Assembly (NCBI GenBank): GCA_964430855.1
Contig: CAYSHC010000007.1
Location: forward strand, 1-64,000
Origin: JAEZDP01 sp964430855
GTDB taxonomy: Bacteria; Acidobacteriota; Vicinamibacteria; Vicinamibacterales; Vicinamibacteraceae
Direction of reading: 5' to 3'
Length of the DNA stretch: 64,000 nt
The notes below the pieces were generated by a model. It was not told where the DNA came from and searched no databases. It was given only the letters and a program-made list of their open reading frames with translations. The translations under genes were made by a program, and so were the position numbers. This document shows positions 1 to 9,117 of this stretch, piece after piece (the stretch's first letter is position 1; each line of letters begins with the position of its first letter).

Positions 1-2138
1 CCGTCGCGCGGGCGTCGGTCGTCCTCGCGCGCCCCGCGGGCGGCGGGCTGCCGGCCCACACCGACGAGGAGGGGCGCTTCGCCGTGGACGTGGCGCCCGG
101 TCGCTACGTGGTGCACGTCGCGGCGGCCGACGCCCTCGCCTCGGAGGCCCATACCGTCGACGTGGCGGCTGGCGTGACGACGGAGGTCAGCATCCGCCTG
201 CACCTCGCGGCCCTCGCCGAGACCGTCGTGGTCTCGGGCGCCCACGTGCCGATGGCCTCGTCGCGCACGGGCGCGAGCCTGACCGTCATCGACGAGCACG
301 AGCTCGAGACACGGCAGGTGGACGGCGCGGCCGACGCGCTGCGGTCGGTGCCGGGCCTCGGTATCGCGCGCAGCGGCACGCGCGGCAGCGTGACGTCGAT
401 CTTCCCGCGCGGCGGCGAGAGCGACTTCACGCTCGTCACGATCGACGGCATCCGGCTGAACGACCTCGGCGGCGACTTCGACGCGGCCCACCTAACGACC
501 TTCGACCTCCAGCAGGTCGAGGTCGTGCGCGGCCCGCAGAGCTCGACCCACGGGTCGGATGCCATCGGCGGCGTCGTGTCGCTCGTCACGCGCCGGGGCG
601 GACCGCCCCGCGCCGCGGGGCTCTTCGAGGGCGGGTCATTCGGGACGGTCCGCTCGAACCTGACGACGGCCGGCTCCGCCGGGTCGCTGCGCTGGGGCGG
701 CGGCGTCGAGCGGCTCGCCTCCGACGGGTTCACCGGCACGGCGCCGGCCACGGGTGAGCGCGTGACCAACGACGACTATCGTCGTACCGACGCCACGCTC
801 AGCCTCGGCTACGACACCCGGCGCTGGCAGGCGACGGCCCTGGTGCGCGGCGGCACCAACGCGCGCGGGGTGCCTGGGCCATTCGGCAGCGACCCGGGCG
901 GGACGTTCGGCGGCGTGGACCGGATCTCGCGCGGCGACAACGACACGCTCGCCGTCGGCGCCAGCGCGTCGTACCTCGCGGCCGACGGCCTGCAGGTGCG
1001 GGCGCAGGGCACCTTTGCCGATCGCGACAGCCGGTTCATCAGCGCGTTCGCGCCGGACGAGCCGACCATGTCGGCCAACCGGCTGGTGACGGGGCGCGTC
1101 CAGGTGGACGGCGCGGTGACGCCCGCGGTGTCGTGGACCGCGGGCGCCGAGCTCGCACGCGAGCGCGCCGGCTCGTCGTTCATCACCAGGACGGGCGGTG
1201 CCCTCGTGGACGTGTCGCGCAGCCTGCTCGGCAGCTTCGTCGAAGGCCGCGTGACGCACAGCCGGCTGGCGGTGCAGGCCGGCCTGCGGGCCGAGCGCAT
1301 CAGCCGCGACGCGCTGCCCGGCGACGCGTCGGCGTTCCAGCCGCGCCCCGATTTCACCCGTGACGTCGTCGTCTCGGCCAACCCGCGCGCGTCGGTAAGC
1401 CTCCGCCTCCATGAGACCTCGTCGGGATGGACGCGCCTGCGGGCCAACGCCGGCACCGGCATCCGCGCGCCGGGGGCCTTCGAGATCGCCTACACCGACA
1501 ACCCCAATCTCAGGCCCGAGCGCAGCCGGAGCGTCGATGTTGGCGTCGAGCAGGGCTGGGCCGGCGGCCGGCTCGTCACCGACGTGGCCTACTTCCGCAA
1601 CCGGTACGACGACCTGATTGTCACGGTCGGGCGCGCGCTGGCCGACGCGAGCCGCTACGTGAGCGACAACATCTCGAACGCCCGCGCGCATGGCCTGGAG
1701 GCGAGTGTCGCCGCCCGTCCCCTGCGCGCCGTCTCGCTGCGGGCGGGCTACGCGTGGCTCGGCACCGAGATCCTCGCCGTGGACGGCGCGGGTGTCGCGC
1801 CCGCGCCCTTCGAGGTGGGCGACCCGCTGCTGCGGCGCCCCCGGCAGTCGGGCTTCCTCGACGCGGTCATCACGACCAATCGCGTCAGCGGCTACTTCCG
1901 CGTCGACGGCCGGGGACACTGGCTCGACATCGACCCGAGCTTCGGCGCGTCGGGCGGCCTCTACGACGCCCGCGGCTTCGTCGTCGCGGACGCGGGCGTG
2001 AGCGTCGCCGTCCGCCGCCTCGTCGACGCACGCCTCCGGGTGACGAACCTGTTCGACAGGCAGTACGAGGAGATCCTCGGCTTCCCGGCGTTGGGCCGGG
2101 CCGTGGTGGTGGGAGTCCGCGTTGCTTCAGGCCGTTGA
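1..2138 (+). CDS. TonB-dependent outer-membrane receptor (5' end cut by window)
   Basis: The reading frame is open from base 3 to the window edge, so the true start lies outside; about 711 residues are visible. The first ~80 residues look like a carboxypeptidase-type regulatory beta-sandwich (DEEGRFAVDVAPGRY). A plug domain follows, with IDGIRLNDLGG and the VEVVRGPQSS signature, then a long beta-barrel ending in the usual LRVTNLFDRQYEE region. Its job is energised uptake of a scarce chelate across the outer membrane. It overlaps the ABC ATPase gene by 17 bp and heads a receptor-ATPase-permease-binding protein operon. The binding protein looks BtuF-like, so cobalamin is the best guess, but heme or siderophore is possible. 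Confidence 0.9.
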   Translation, partial: VARASVVLARPAGGGLPAHTDEEGRFAVDVAPGRYVVHVAAADALASEAHTVDVAAGVTTEVSIRLHLAALAETVVVSGAHVPMASSRTGASLTVIDEHELETRQVDGAADALRSVPGLGIARSGTRGSVTSIFPRGGESDFTLVTIDGIRLNDLGGDFDAAHLTTFDLQQVEVVRGPQSSTHGSDAIGGVVSLVTRRGGPPRAAGLFEGGSFGTVRSNLTTAGSAGSLRWGGGVERLASDGFTGTAPATGERVTNDDYRRTDATLSLGYDTRRWQATALVRGGTNARGVPGPFGSDPGGTFGGVDRISRGDNDTLAVGASASYLAADGLQVRAQGTFADRDSRFISAFAPDEPTMSANRLVTGRVQVDGAVTPAVSWTAGAELARERAGSSFITRTGGALVDVSRSLLGSFVEGRVTHSRLAVQAGLRAERISRDALPGDASAFQPRPDFTRDVVVSANPRASVSLRLHETSSGWTRLRANAGTGIRAPGAFEIAYTDNPNLRPERSRSVDVGVEQGWAGGRLVTDVAYFRNRYDDLIVTVGRALADASRYVSDNISNARAHGLEASVAARPLRAVSLRAGYAWLGTEILAVDGAGVAPAPFEVGDPLLRRPRQSGFLDAVITTNRVSGYFRVDGRGHWLDIDPSFGASGGLYDARGFVVADAGVSVAVRRLVDARLRVTNLFDRQYEEILGFPALGRAVVVGVRVASGR

Positions 2139-2946
2139 CGTCCACGTCGCCTTCGGGCGGGCCGAAGTGCTGCACGGCGTCTCCGTCGACGTTGCGCGCG
2201 GCGCGATCGTCGGCGTGCTGGGGCCGAACGGCTCCGGCAAGACGACGCTCCTGCGCGTGCTGACGGGGGCGCTGGCGCCGACGTCCGGCCGGGTGCTGCT
2301 CGACGGCGTGCCGCTGGCATCGATCCCGCGCCGCGAGCTCGCGCGCCGCATCGCCGTCGTGCCGCAGGAGGTGCACCCGGTCTTCGACTACACGGTGCTC
2401 GACCTGGCGCTGACGGGCCGCTATCCGCACCTCGGCGCGTTCGCCTTCGACAGCGCCGAGGACGTGCTGGCCGCGCGGCGCGCCCTCGCGGCCACCGGCA
2501 CGAGCGACCTCGAGTCGCGCCAGTTCGAGACGCTCAGCGGCGGCGAGAAGCAGCGGGTCGTGATCGCCAGCGCGCTGGCGCAGTTTGCCGACGTCGAGGA
2601 CGCGCACGGCGAGACGACGCGGCTGCTCGTGCTCGACGAGCCGACGTCGGCGCTCGACCTGCGCTACCAGGTGGACGTCGGCCTGCTGCTGCGCCGGTTG
2701 AACGCCGAGTCGGGCCTGACGCTCGTGGTCAGCACGCACGACCTCCAGTTCGCCGCGCAGGTGTGCGACGCGGTGGTCCTGCTGAAGGACGGGCGCGTCC
2801 TCGCGGCGGGGCCGACCGACGCGACGCTGCGGCCCGACACCGTCCGCGCGCTGTACGGCGTGGACGTCGACGAGCTGACGCACGCCGACGGGCGGCGCGT
2901 GCTGGTGTCGGTGGGCCTGCCCGACGGTCGCAAGGCACGCGCATGA
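2122..2946 (+). CDS. ABC transporter ATP-binding protein, BtuD/FecE/HmuV type
   Basis: This 274-residue protein is the ATPase of a vitamin B12/iron-chelate importer. Walker A (GPNGSGKTT) lies at 34-42, the signature LSGGEKQRV at 138-146, Walker B LLVLDEPTSALDL at 168-180, and a switch histidine in STHD shortly after. The length matches the family. The start used is TTG inside the end of the receptor gene, implying translational coupling. No ATG sits nearby that keeps the first beta-strand, so TTG is likely but not proven. The stop overlaps the permease start in an ATGA arrangement. It would work at the inner face of the cytoplasmic membrane with the FecCD permease. Confidence 0.92.
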   Translation: MLQAVDVHVAFGRAEVLHGVSVDVARGAIVGVLGPNGSGKTTLLRVLTGALAPTSGRVLLDGVPLASIPRRELARRIAVVPQEVHPVFDYTVLDLALTGRYPHLGAFAFDSAEDVLAARRALAATGTSDLESRQFETLSGGEKQRVVIASALAQFADVEDAHGETTRLLVLDEPTSALDLRYQVDVGLLLRRLNAESGLTLVVSTHDLQFAAQVCDAVVLLKDGRVLAAGPTDATLRPDTVRALYGVDVDELTHADGRRVLVSVGLPDGRKARA

Positions 2947-4016
2947 AGGTCGACGCCGGGCACATCCCGATGGCGGACGAGCGGGGCGCCGCCGACCAGG
3001 CGGCGGCGACGGCACGCGCGCGCCGCCGGCGCATCCGCGCGATCTACCTGGGCTTCGGCGGCACGCTGCTGCTCACGCTGGCGCTCGCCCCGCTGCTCGG
3101 CTCGACGACGATCGATCCGCGCGACGTCTTCGACAGCGGCATCCCGTATGCGGCCAACCGCGCGGCGCAGATCTTCTTCATCGCGCGGCTGCCCCGCGTG
3201 CTCACCGCGGCCCTCGTCGGCGCCACGCTGGCGGCCGCCGGCGTCGTCGTCCAGGCGCTGCTGCGCAACCCGCTGGCCACGCCCTTCACGCTCGGCGTCT
3301 CCTCGGGATCCGCGCTCGGGGCGATGCTGGCGCTCACGTTCCTGCCGTCCTGGGGCGTGGGCGGGTGGTCGGCCGTGCCGCTGGCGAGCCTGGCCGGCGC
3401 CTTCGGCGCCGTGCTCATCGTGTATGGCCTCGCGCAGGTACGGCACCGCGGGTTCTCGACCGACGTGCTGCTGCTGGCGGGCGTCACGCTCAACGCGTTC
3501 TTCTCGGCTTTGATCCTGCTCGTGCAGTACCTGTCGGACTTCACGCAGACAGTCCGCACGCTGCGCTGGCTGATGGGCGACCTCGACGTCGGCGGCCTCG
3601 CGCCGCTGGCGACGGCGCTGCCGCTGCTCGCCGTCGCGTGGGCGATCTTCGCGTGGCTGCCGCGCAGCCTGAACGTGCTCGCGCTCGGTGCCGAGCAGGC
3701 AGGGACGCGCGGCGTGCCGGTGCTGCGGGTGCAGCGGCTGGCGTTCTTCAGCGCGTCGCTCGCCACGGGCATCGTGGTGTCGCTGGCCGGGCCGATCGGC
3801 TTTGTCGGCATCATCGTACCGCACCTCGTCCGGCTGCTCGTCGGCGCCGACCACCGCGTGGTGCTGCCCGCCGCGTTCTTCTTCGGCGCGACGTTCCTCG
3901 TGCTGTGCGATACGCTGGCGCGGACGATCATCGCGCCGGTCGAGCTCCCCGTCGGCGTCGTCACGGCGACCATCGGCGGCCCGTTCTTCCTGTGGCTGCT
4001 GGTCGTCCGGCGGTGA
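2943..4016 (+). CDS. FecCD-family ABC transporter permease
   Basis: The 357-residue protein has about ten hydrophobic segments after a basic N-terminal tail. It carries FecCD/BtuC landmarks: LPRVLTAALVGATLAAAG, LLRNPLATPFTLGVSSGSA, LRWLMGD, and GPIGFVGIIVPHLVRLLVG, the loop that contacts the ATPase. It is the inner-membrane channel of the importer and probably acts as a homodimer. The ATG is set by the ATGA overlap with the upstream ATPase gene; the open frame extends further upstream, but that part only shadows the ATPase gene. The solute-binding protein gene follows after 16 bp. Confidence 0.93.
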   Translation: MKVDAGHIPMADERGAADQAAATARARRRRIRAIYLGFGGTLLLTLALAPLLGSTTIDPRDVFDSGIPYAANRAAQIFFIARLPRVLTAALVGATLAAAGVVVQALLRNPLATPFTLGVSSGSALGAMLALTFLPSWGVGGWSAVPLASLAGAFGAVLIVYGLAQVRHRGFSTDVLLLAGVTLNAFFSALILLVQYLSDFTQTVRTLRWLMGDLDVGGLAPLATALPLLAVAWAIFAWLPRSLNVLALGAEQAGTRGVPVLRVQRLAFFSASLATGIVVSLAGPIGFVGIIVPHLVRLLVGADHRVVLPAAFFFGATFLVLCDTLARTIIAPVELPVGVVTATIGGPFFLWLLVVRR

Positions 4017-4032
4017 GTGGTGGTGGTGTCTG

Positions 4033-5037
4033 ATGCGTAAGCGATCGGTGTCAGCTCAGGGGACGGCAGGCCCGCGGGCGCGCCTGCGCGCGGCGGCGCG
4101 CGGCGTGGTCGTCGCCGTGGCAGTCGCGGCCGCGGCCCTGGCCGCGGCGGCGTGCGGGCAGGACGCCCCGACGCCGTCCGACGAGCCGCAGGCCGGCCCG
4201 CGCGTCGTCTCGCTGGTGCCGGCCGCCACGGAGATGCTCTTTGCCGTCGGCGCCGGCGGCCAGGTCATCGCGGTGAGCAGCTTCGACGAGCGTCCCGAGG
4301 AGGTGCGGGCCCTGCCGAAGGTCGGCGCGCTGCTCGACCCCGACGTCGAGCGCATCCTCACCCTGCGGCCCGATCTTGTCGTCACCTACCATTCGCAGGA
4401 CGCGCTCGAGCGCCAGCTCGCGCAGGCGGGCATCGAGACCTATGCCTTCGTGCACGGCGGCCTCGGTGACATGCTGAGCACGCTCGAAGACCTGTCGGCG
4501 AAGGTGGGACACGCCGAGCAGGGCCGGATGACGGCCAACCTGCTGCGTGCGCGGCTCGACGCGGTGCGGATGAGGGTGGAGGGCCGTCCGCGGCCGCGCG
4601 TGCTGCTCGTCTTCGGGCGCGAGCCTGGCGCGCTGCGCCAGGTGTGGGCGAGCGGCGGCGAGGGCTTCCTGCACGACCTGCTGGAGCTGGCCGGCGCGGA
4701 GAATGTCTTCGCCGACGTCTCGCGCGAGAACGTCCAGGCGACGACCGAGCAACTGCTCGCGCGCGCGCCCGACGTGATCGTGGAACTGCGGCGTGGGGAC
4801 GACGCGTCGCGCGACGCGCAGGCCGTGGCGGAGTGGGCCGCGCTGGCCAGCATCCCCGCCGTCCGCGACGGGCGGATCCTGCGGCTGCCCGGCGACGACT
4901 TCATCGTCTCGGGGCCACGGCTGGCCGACGCGGCGGAGCTGCTCGCGCGCGCGCTCCACCCCGAGGCGTGGGCCTCGTCAGCTCACTCGCCCACGAACAC
5001 CACGTCGACGGACCGCGGCACGAGCCCCTTCTCGTAA
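4033..5037 (+). CDS. btuF: Cobalamin/iron-chelate solute-binding lipoprotein (BtuF-like)
   Basis: A 334-residue substrate-binding protein for the importer. The basic N-terminus and hydrophobic stretch end in LAAAAC with the putative lipidated cysteine at residue 41, so it should be a membrane-anchored periplasmic lipoprotein. The domain opens with RVVSLVPAATEMLFAVGAG and later has LPKVGALLDPDVERILTLRPDLVV, very typical of the BtuF/TroA-like fold. The ATG at 4033 gives a clean signal peptide; the upstream part of the frame is a permease shadow. Its last 55 bp overlap the convergent mqnD gene, so the C-terminal tail after EAWASS is unlikely to be conserved. Cobalamin as ligand is inferred from similarity only. 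Confidence 0.88.
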   Translation: MRKRSVSAQGTAGPRARLRAAARGVVVAVAVAAAALAAAACGQDAPTPSDEPQAGPRVVSLVPAATEMLFAVGAGGQVIAVSSFDERPEEVRALPKVGALLDPDVERILTLRPDLVVTYHSQDALERQLAQAGIETYAFVHGGLGDMLSTLEDLSAKVGHAEQGRMTANLLRARLDAVRMRVEGRPRPRVLLVFGREPGALRQVWASGGEGFLHDLLELAGAENVFADVSRENVQATTEQLLARAPDVIVELRRGDDASRDAQAVAEWAALASIPAVRDGRILRLPGDDFIVSGPRLADAAELLARALHPEAWASSAHSPTNTTSTDRGTSPFS

Positions 5038-5813
5038 GCCTCGCCCATGAAGCGGCGCACCGCCTCGCGGCCGCGTTCGCCGTAGTCGAGCGTCAGCTCG
5101 TTGACGTACATCCCGACGAACCTGTCCGTGCGGGCGCGGTCGAGGCCGCGTCCGAAGTCGATGGCGTAGTCCACGGCCTTCTCGCGGTCGCGCAGCGCCG
5201 TGGCGATACTGTCGTGCAGCAGCTTCGAGACGCGCGCCATCAGCTCGGGGCCGAGGTCGCGCCGGATCACGTTGCAGCCGAGCGGCAGCGGCAGGCCGCC
5301 GGTGCGCTCGTACCACCACTCCCCGAGGTCGACGACCTTGCGCAGGCCCTCGTCCTGGTAGGTCAACTGGCCTTCGTGGATCAGCAGGCCGGCCTGCACC
5401 TTGCCGTCACGGACGGCCTCGAGGATCTCGTCAAACGGCATGACGACGTGGTCGAGGCCGGGCTTGTACATCTGGAGCGCGAGCCACGCCGACGTCAGCA
5501 GGCCCGGGATGGCCACCGTCACACCGTCGAGCGACGTCGGGCCGTCCTCCCTGACGACGACGAGCGGCCCGTAGTTGTCGCCCATGCTGGCGCCGTGCGG
5601 CAGCAGCGCGTAGCGGTCGGCAAGGTGCGCGTACGCGTGGAACGAGACGGCGCTCACCTCGTAGGTGCCGTCGAACGCCTTCTGGTTGAGCGTCTCGATA
5701 TCCGACAGGACCTGGTCAATCTCCAGGTCGCCCGCGTCGACGGCCCCCGAAGCCAGGCCGTAGAACATGAATGCATCGTCTGAGTCGGGGCTGTGCGCCA
5801 CGGTGATCTTCAT
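4983..5813 (-). CDS. mqnD: 1,4-dihydroxy-6-naphthoate synthase (futalosine menaquinone pathway)
   Basis: This 276-residue protein belongs to the periplasmic-binding-protein-like MqnA/MqnD family. It begins MKITVAHSPDSDDAFMFYGL, the hallmark MqnD start, and contains SAVSFHAYAHLADRYALLPHGAS and GLLIHEGQLTYQDEGL. MqnD converts cyclic de-hypoxanthine futalosine to 1,4-dihydroxy-6-naphthoate in the cytoplasm. A longer frame upstream lacks conserved sequence, so the ATG at 5813 is preferred. The 3' end overlaps the convergent binding-protein gene by 55 bp. It stands apart from other menaquinone genes, but menG at 22326-23102 is in the same window. Substrate and pathway come from family knowledge. 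Confidence 0.93.
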   Translation of the reverse strand: MKITVAHSPDSDDAFMFYGLASGAVDAGDLEIDQVLSDIETLNQKAFDGTYEVSAVSFHAYAHLADRYALLPHGASMGDNYGPLVVVREDGPTSLDGVTVAIPGLLTSAWLALQMYKPGLDHVVMPFDEILEAVRDGKVQAGLLIHEGQLTYQDEGLRKVVDLGEWWYERTGGLPLPLGCNVIRRDLGPELMARVSKLLHDSIATALRDREKAVDYAIDFGRGLDRARTDRFVGMYVNELTLDYGERGREAVRRFMGEAYEKGLVPRSVDVVFVGE

Positions 5814-5920
5814 ACCGGCATCAGTGTAGGCCACGGGGAGCGCGGCGGGCCAATCGTGGACGTCCTGCCTCTGCGTCCTCCGCGCCGCCGCGTGCGCAAA
5901 ATCTGCCGCATCCTCGCCCC

Positions 5921-5959
5921 GAGACCTGACCCCAGACTCCGCGATCCGGACCTGACCCC
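5921..5959 (-). repeat. Interspersed 13-bp repeat (GGGGTCAGGTCTC), one full and one partial copy
   Basis: GAGACCTGACCCC at 5921-5933 is the reverse complement of the 13-mer seen at 21451-21519 and 53608-53648. A second shorter copy, GACCTGACCCC, follows at 5949-5959. Both sit in the 156-bp gap between mqnD and the chloride-channel gene. Confidence 0.75.
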
Positions 5960-5969
5960 GCACGCGCGC

Positions 5970-7766
5970 CTACGAGCGGCGGAGGACGCGCTCGTAGATA
6001 CGCAGGATGTCGCGCCGCGTGAGGACGCCCAGCAACAGCGGCGGGCTCGCCGGGCCCGTGCGCTCCGCGACGAGCAGCACGTCGTTGTCGGCCGCGGCCA
6101 GCCTGTCGAGCGCGGCATCCAGCCGCTCGTCGGGCGCCACGACGACGTCCTTCGCCGGCAGGACGAGCGCGCGCAGATCGGGCGGACGCTTCTCGTCCAC
6201 CGACGCGGCCGCCAGCTGCTCGGCGGTGACGGCGCCGATGAGGACGTCGCCGTCCTCGCCGGGCTCGGTCACCGCGAGCGCCGTGGCCCGGGCCTTCACC
6301 GCGCGCGCCAGCGCCGCGACGACGTCGGTCGAGACGTCGAGCGTCGGCAGGCCCTTGCGCATCGCGAGCGACACGGTCAGCCCATGCGTCCGCTCGATCT
6401 CCGCGCCCTGGTAGTAGCCGATGTTCTGCTGGCGCAGCTTGAGCGTGTAGATCGACTCGCCGACCATCGAGCGCGTGACGATGACCGAGATGGCCGTCAC
6501 GACCATCATCGGCAGGATGATGCGGTAGTCGTCGGTCATCTCGAAGAGCAGGATGATCGCCGTGAGCGGCGCGAGCGCCGTGCCCCCCACCACGCCGCCG
6601 ATCCCGACGAGCGCGTAGGCGCCGCTGCCCGCCGTCATGCCCGGGAAGAGCGTGTGCACCAGCCAGCCGAACGCGCCGCCGAGCACCGCGCCCACGTACA
6701 TCGCCGGGCCGAACACGCCGCCCGAGCCGCCCGACGCGAGCGTGATCGACGTGGACACCATCTTCAGCGGGATGAGGACCAGCAGCAGGAGCGGCGCGAG
6801 CGTGCCCCACGTGGCCGCCTGGATCGTGTCGCTGCCCGTCCCGAACACCTCCGGGTAGAACCGCCCGATGATGCCGAGCGCCAGGCCGCCCACGACGGGC
6901 TTGAACCGTTGCGGGAACTCCCAGGCGTCGAAGCGGTCCTCGAGCGCGTAGAGCGTCCGGATGAAGGCCACCGACGCGAGGCCCGCGAGCACGCCGAGCA
7001 CCACGTAGAACAGCAGCTCGCTGTTGGAGACCAGGTCGTAGCGCGGCACGACGAACGACGGGAAGTTGCCAAACAGCGACCGCGAGACGACCGTGGCGCT
7101 CACCGACGCCAGGATGACGGCGCCGAAGGCCGGCGTGAGCTCGCCGGTGATGACCTCGAGCGCGAAGATCGCCCCGCCGATCGGCGCGTTGAACACCGCC
7201 GCAAGCCCGCCGGCCGCGCCGCAGGCGACAAACGTCCGCATGTGGTGTGGCGGGACGCCGAACCGCCGGCCCGCCGCCGACGCGGTGGCCGCCCCGATCT
7301 GCACCATCGGCCCTTCCTGCCCCGCCGACCCGCCCGACCCGATCGAGATGGCCGACGCGATGATCTTGACGATGGCCACCCGCCCGGCGATGCGGCCGCC
7401 ACGGGTCGCGACGGCCGACATGACCTCGGGCACGCCGTGGCCGCGCGCCTCCGGCGCGAACCGCGCGATGAACGGCCCGACCAGCAACCCGCCGAGCGCC
7501 GGGAGGATGATCACCGCCGACGGCCCCAGCCAGCCGAGCCACGACGCGAACGTGACGAAGAACAGGTGGTGCACGCCCGCGAGGCTGTAGATGAAGGCTG
7601 CCGAGCCGAGGCCGCTGAGGACGCCGACGAGGATGGCCGCGAGCAGGATGGTGTTCTCGTCGCTCAGCAGCGCAACACCCGCACGCGCGCGCTGGGCCTT
7701 CATCCACGCCAGCCACTCGGCCCACCGGTGGTGGTTGTTCGGCGCCGCCGCCGTCGCCTCGCTCAC
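5970..7766 (-). CDS. ClC-family chloride channel/transporter with C-terminal CBS domains
   Basis: A 598-residue polytopic inner-membrane protein. The ClC filter motifs are present: GHGVPEV at 109-115, GSGGSAGQEGP at 143-153 (E151 would be the gating glutamate), and GGVFGPAMYVGA further on. The last ~150 residues form a pair of CBS domains (LPTLDVSTDVVAALA and the second unit ending LLGVLTRRDILRIYERV), a cytosolic module that usually binds adenine nucleotides. Keeping the gating glutamate fits a Cl-/H+ exchanger or a gated channel. The start is GTG, overlapping the stop of the upstream PDZ protein (GTGA), so the two are translationally coupled. That pairing is described under findings. Confidence 0.93.
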   Translation of the reverse strand: MSEATAAAPNNHHRWAEWLAWMKAQRARAGVALLSDENTILLAAILVGVLSGLGSAAFIYSLAGVHHLFFVTFASWLGWLGPSAVIILPALGGLLVGPFIARFAPEARGHGVPEVMSAVATRGGRIAGRVAIVKIIASAISIGSGGSAGQEGPMVQIGAATASAAGRRFGVPPHHMRTFVACGAAGGLAAVFNAPIGGAIFALEVITGELTPAFGAVILASVSATVVSRSLFGNFPSFVVPRYDLVSNSELLFYVVLGVLAGLASVAFIRTLYALEDRFDAWEFPQRFKPVVGGLALGIIGRFYPEVFGTGSDTIQAATWGTLAPLLLLVLIPLKMVSTSITLASGGSGGVFGPAMYVGAVLGGAFGWLVHTLFPGMTAGSGAYALVGIGGVVGGTALAPLTAIILLFEMTDDYRIILPMMVVTAISVIVTRSMVGESIYTLKLRQQNIGYYQGAEIERTHGLTVSLAMRKGLPTLDVSTDVVAALARAVKARATALAVTEPGEDGDVLIGAVTAEQLAAASVDEKRPPDLRALVLPAKDVVVAPDERLDAALDRLAAADNDVLLVAERTGPASPPLLLGVLTRRDILRIYERVLRRS

Positions 7767-9028
7767 GATGCCTCCCGCCCCGGCAACAGGACGTAGCGGC
7801 GATGCCCGTCGCGCAGGACGCGCAGCAGGTGGCTGTCCTCCCGCCGCAGGGCTGCCTCCACGCGCGTCCGCGTCGCGGCCAGGCCGTCGACGAGCTCCAC
7901 GCGGTCGCCCGTCCGCAGGCCCGCCCCGGCGGCGGGCGAGGCCGGGGCCACCTCCACGACCACCCCGCCGTCAACGATGTTCACGCCCGTCGAGCCGTCC
8001 ACGCCGGCCGGGTAACTGCGGCGCCCCACCGTGAGCTTCACCGCGGAGGTGCGGACGGCGCGGCCGGCGCGCCGGACGACCTCCGCCTCGAACACCACGC
8101 CCGTCTGGATGCGCTCGTCGACCTCCTCGGCCGTCGTGACGGCGACGTTGCCGACGCGCGCCCTGGTGAGGACGTCGTTTACGCGCAGCCCGGCCTCGTC
8201 GGCGGGCGACCCGGGCTCGACGTACACCACCACCATGTCGCCTTCGGGGAAGCGATCGGCCAGCGCGCCATCCAGGTTCTGGAGATCCATGCCGATCCAC
8301 GGCACGGCCACCGAGACACCCGCGCGCAGCGCCACCAGTACCTCGTTCTGGAGGTCCTCGCTCGTGAACGGCAGCCCGCCCCGGATGCCCGCGCCGAGGA
8401 ACGCCACGAGCCGGCCGTCGAGATCCACGACGGCGGTGCCGGCCGGGAGCTGGCCGCTGCGCAGCCTCGCCCCGAGCGAGGCCTCGGTGCCCGGCGCCGG
8501 CAGCAGCTGCGTGACGATGGCCGCCGGGGTGGCCAGCAGCGCGAGCACCGGCGACCCCGAGACGAGCGCCGGCGGCCCGAAGGGCACGGTCACGGCAAAG
8601 TCGGGCAGCGGCTCGACGGGCCGCAGCAGCGACAGGCCCCGGACGGGATCGACGGCCACGAGCCGGGCCGGGAACGTGACGTCGTTGCCGGTGGTCAGCG
8701 TCCATTTGTCGAAGGGCTGCCCGGCCGCCACCACCACCTCGGTGGGCGAGACGACGATGCCCGCCGTCGGCTCGGCAGGGGCGTCGGGACGCGCGGTCAC
8801 GAGCCCCGCGCGGAGGCGCGTGACCAGGGCATCCACAAACTGCGCGGGGTAGACGAGCGGCGTCTTGTCGAGGCCGCGCTGGAGCTCGGGGCGGGGCGCT
8901 TCGAGCACGGGCGTGGAGGGCCCCGACGCCGGCGTACCGGCGCGCCACGGGGCCGTCGCGTCATACGCCATGAGCGCCAGCGCGACGGCGATCAGGCCAA
9001 CCAGGGCCATCCTGGTCTGGCGGGACAT
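7763..9028 (-). CDS. Membrane-anchored HtrA-like PDZ protein without protease residues
   Basis: A 421-residue protein with one N-terminal transmembrane helix (residues 7-22), then a degenerate trypsin-like domain and two PDZ domains (roughly 240-335 and 345-400; EPGSPADEAGLRVNDVL marks the first). The HtrA layout is recognisable (AGIVVSP, ARLVAVDPVRGLSLL, AVVDLDGRLVAFLGAG). The catalytic residues are gone: the histidine region reads AAGQPF, the DLALL aspartate is G131, and GNSGG is replaced by PAGTA at 195-199. It should therefore be a periplasm-facing scaffold or sensor, not a peptidase. ATG at 9028 is used; 9040 is an alternative. It is coupled to the ClC gene and divergent from a homologous pseudo-protease. 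Confidence 0.85.
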   Translation of the reverse strand: MSRQTRMALVGLIAVALALMAYDATAPWRAGTPASGPSTPVLEAPRPELQRGLDKTPLVYPAQFVDALVTRLRAGLVTARPDAPAEPTAGIVVSPTEVVVAAGQPFDKWTLTTGNDVTFPARLVAVDPVRGLSLLRPVEPLPDFAVTVPFGPPALVSGSPVLALLATPAAIVTQLLPAPGTEASLGARLRSGQLPAGTAVVDLDGRLVAFLGAGIRGGLPFTSEDLQNEVLVALRAGVSVAVPWIGMDLQNLDGALADRFPEGDMVVVYVEPGSPADEAGLRVNDVLTRARVGNVAVTTAEEVDERIQTGVVFEAEVVRRAGRAVRTSAVKLTVGRRSYPAGVDGSTGVNIVDGGVVVEVAPASPAAGAGLRTGDRVELVDGLAATRTRVEAALRREDSHLLRVLRDGHRRYVLLPGREAS

Positions 9029-9117
9029 GCCGCCGATCATAGCGTTGGAGCGGGTGCGGCGTCCGTCGGGGCGACACTTGGAGCACCTCACCCGCAGCAG
9101 GTATTCTCGCGGGGCGC

